The position numbers were made by a program, and so were the translations under genes. A stretch of DNA of 64,000 nt, from positions 1-64,000 of the forward strand of contig NZ_FLTX01000023.1 in NCBI RefSeq assembly GCF_900092025.1. The letters are read 5' to 3'. Positions 63,872-64,000 of the stretch are shown here, piece by piece. The notes beneath the pieces are model-generated. The model saw only the letters and a program-made list of their open reading frames with translations. It was not told the origin of the DNA and ran no database searches. Numbering within the stretch: the stretch's first letter is position 1; each line of letters begins with the position of its first letter. This stretch comes from Xanthomonas bromi (GTDB taxonomy: Bacteria > Pseudomonadota > Gammaproteobacteria > Xanthomonadales > Xanthomonadaceae).

Positions 63872-64000
63872 CTACAGTTCCGGCTCTGTCGGGGAAAGGG
63901 AGGATGGGTGCATCGTCCTGGCGGGCGGCATTGTGCCGGGCGCAGCAGGTAGGGGCAATGCGCCGGCACGGCGCAGCAGACGCAGGAAGGCGTCGCGGAT
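63872..64000 (-). CDS. rnpA: Ribonuclease P protein component, C-terminal end
   Basis: Only the last 42 codons are in the window. They read IRDAFLRLLRRAGALPLPAA, continue PGTMPPARTMHPSSLSPTEP and end EL with a TAG stop at 63872. RLLRRAGALP is typical of the RnpA C-terminus in xanthomonads, and the place right before yidC confirms it. The gene continues beyond the right edge. Confidence 0.85.
   Translation of the reverse strand: MRDAFLRLLRRAGALPLPAAPGTMPPARTMHPSSLSPTEPEL

Overview
This is a GC-rich chromosomal segment of a Xanthomonas species, probably of the citri/euvesicatoria/oryzae side of the genus. The strongest evidence is a full-length xopQ type III effector gene that carries the residues known for that family (Ser65, Asp116, Tyr279). 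The window also holds an ori-proximal rnpA-yidC-mnmE group, and short intergenic repeats of a kind common in this genus. The rnpA end at the right edge places dnaA/oriC just beyond the window.

Layout. 0-2.5 kb: a small lipoprotein, a tiny Lys-rich protein, and xopQ with a PIP-box-like promoter. 2.8-12.9 kb: recC-recB-recD on the minus strand. RecB and RecD are enlarged by in-frame repeat arrays and palindromic repeat elements, while RecC is normal in size. 13.2-17.1 kb: an AT-richer five-gene minus-strand operon with two cupin/HEAT-repeat proteins, a 39-residue peptide with a leader-GG-hydrophobic layout, a hairpin, an ABC permease and an ABC ATPase. I recognise no described system here and regard it as the most interesting locus. 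17.3-22.1 kb: a MacAB-type export operon, followed by a decayed recC fragment. 22.5-26.6 kb: a complete mlaFEDCB-mlaA lipid-transport operon with a terminator. 26.7-31.9 kb: an AT-rich FRG-domain gene, glutathione peroxidase, a histidine-kinase remnant, a Cys-rich lipoprotein, rmuC, and a quinone oxidoreductase with a perfect 66-bp internal duplication. 32-36.2 kb: a frameshifted LysR gene, a small conserved protein, a glutathione transferase and a cationic amino-acid permease. 36.6-41.7 kb: a GH92 mannosidase, a candidate second type III effector, and a small membrane protein. 41.9-47.7 kb: a GAF-PAS-GGDEF protein and a glycerate/glucarate group (MFS porter, glycerate kinase, CdaR). 48.1-53.6 kb: a frameshifted dipeptidase, a small membrane protein, RlmI, a yybP-ykoY manganese riboswitch with terC, and a rhomboid protease. 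53.7-58.4 kb: a glycerophosphodiesterase, a TonB-dependent receptor and a class A acid phosphatase, with a Pho-box-like site between the last two. 58.6-64 kb: mnmE, a caspase/EF-hand/TPR lipoprotein gene broken by four frameshifts, yidC and the end of rnpA.

Themes. Envelope functions dominate (Mla, MacAB, TonB receptor, YidC, lipoproteins), together with plant interaction (XopQ, the second effector candidate, GH92) and DNA repair (RecBCD, RmuC). Three genes carry about seven short frameshifts in total. These are either real pseudogenes or small indel errors in the assembly. No rRNA, tRNA, CRISPR array or intact insertion sequence was seen.
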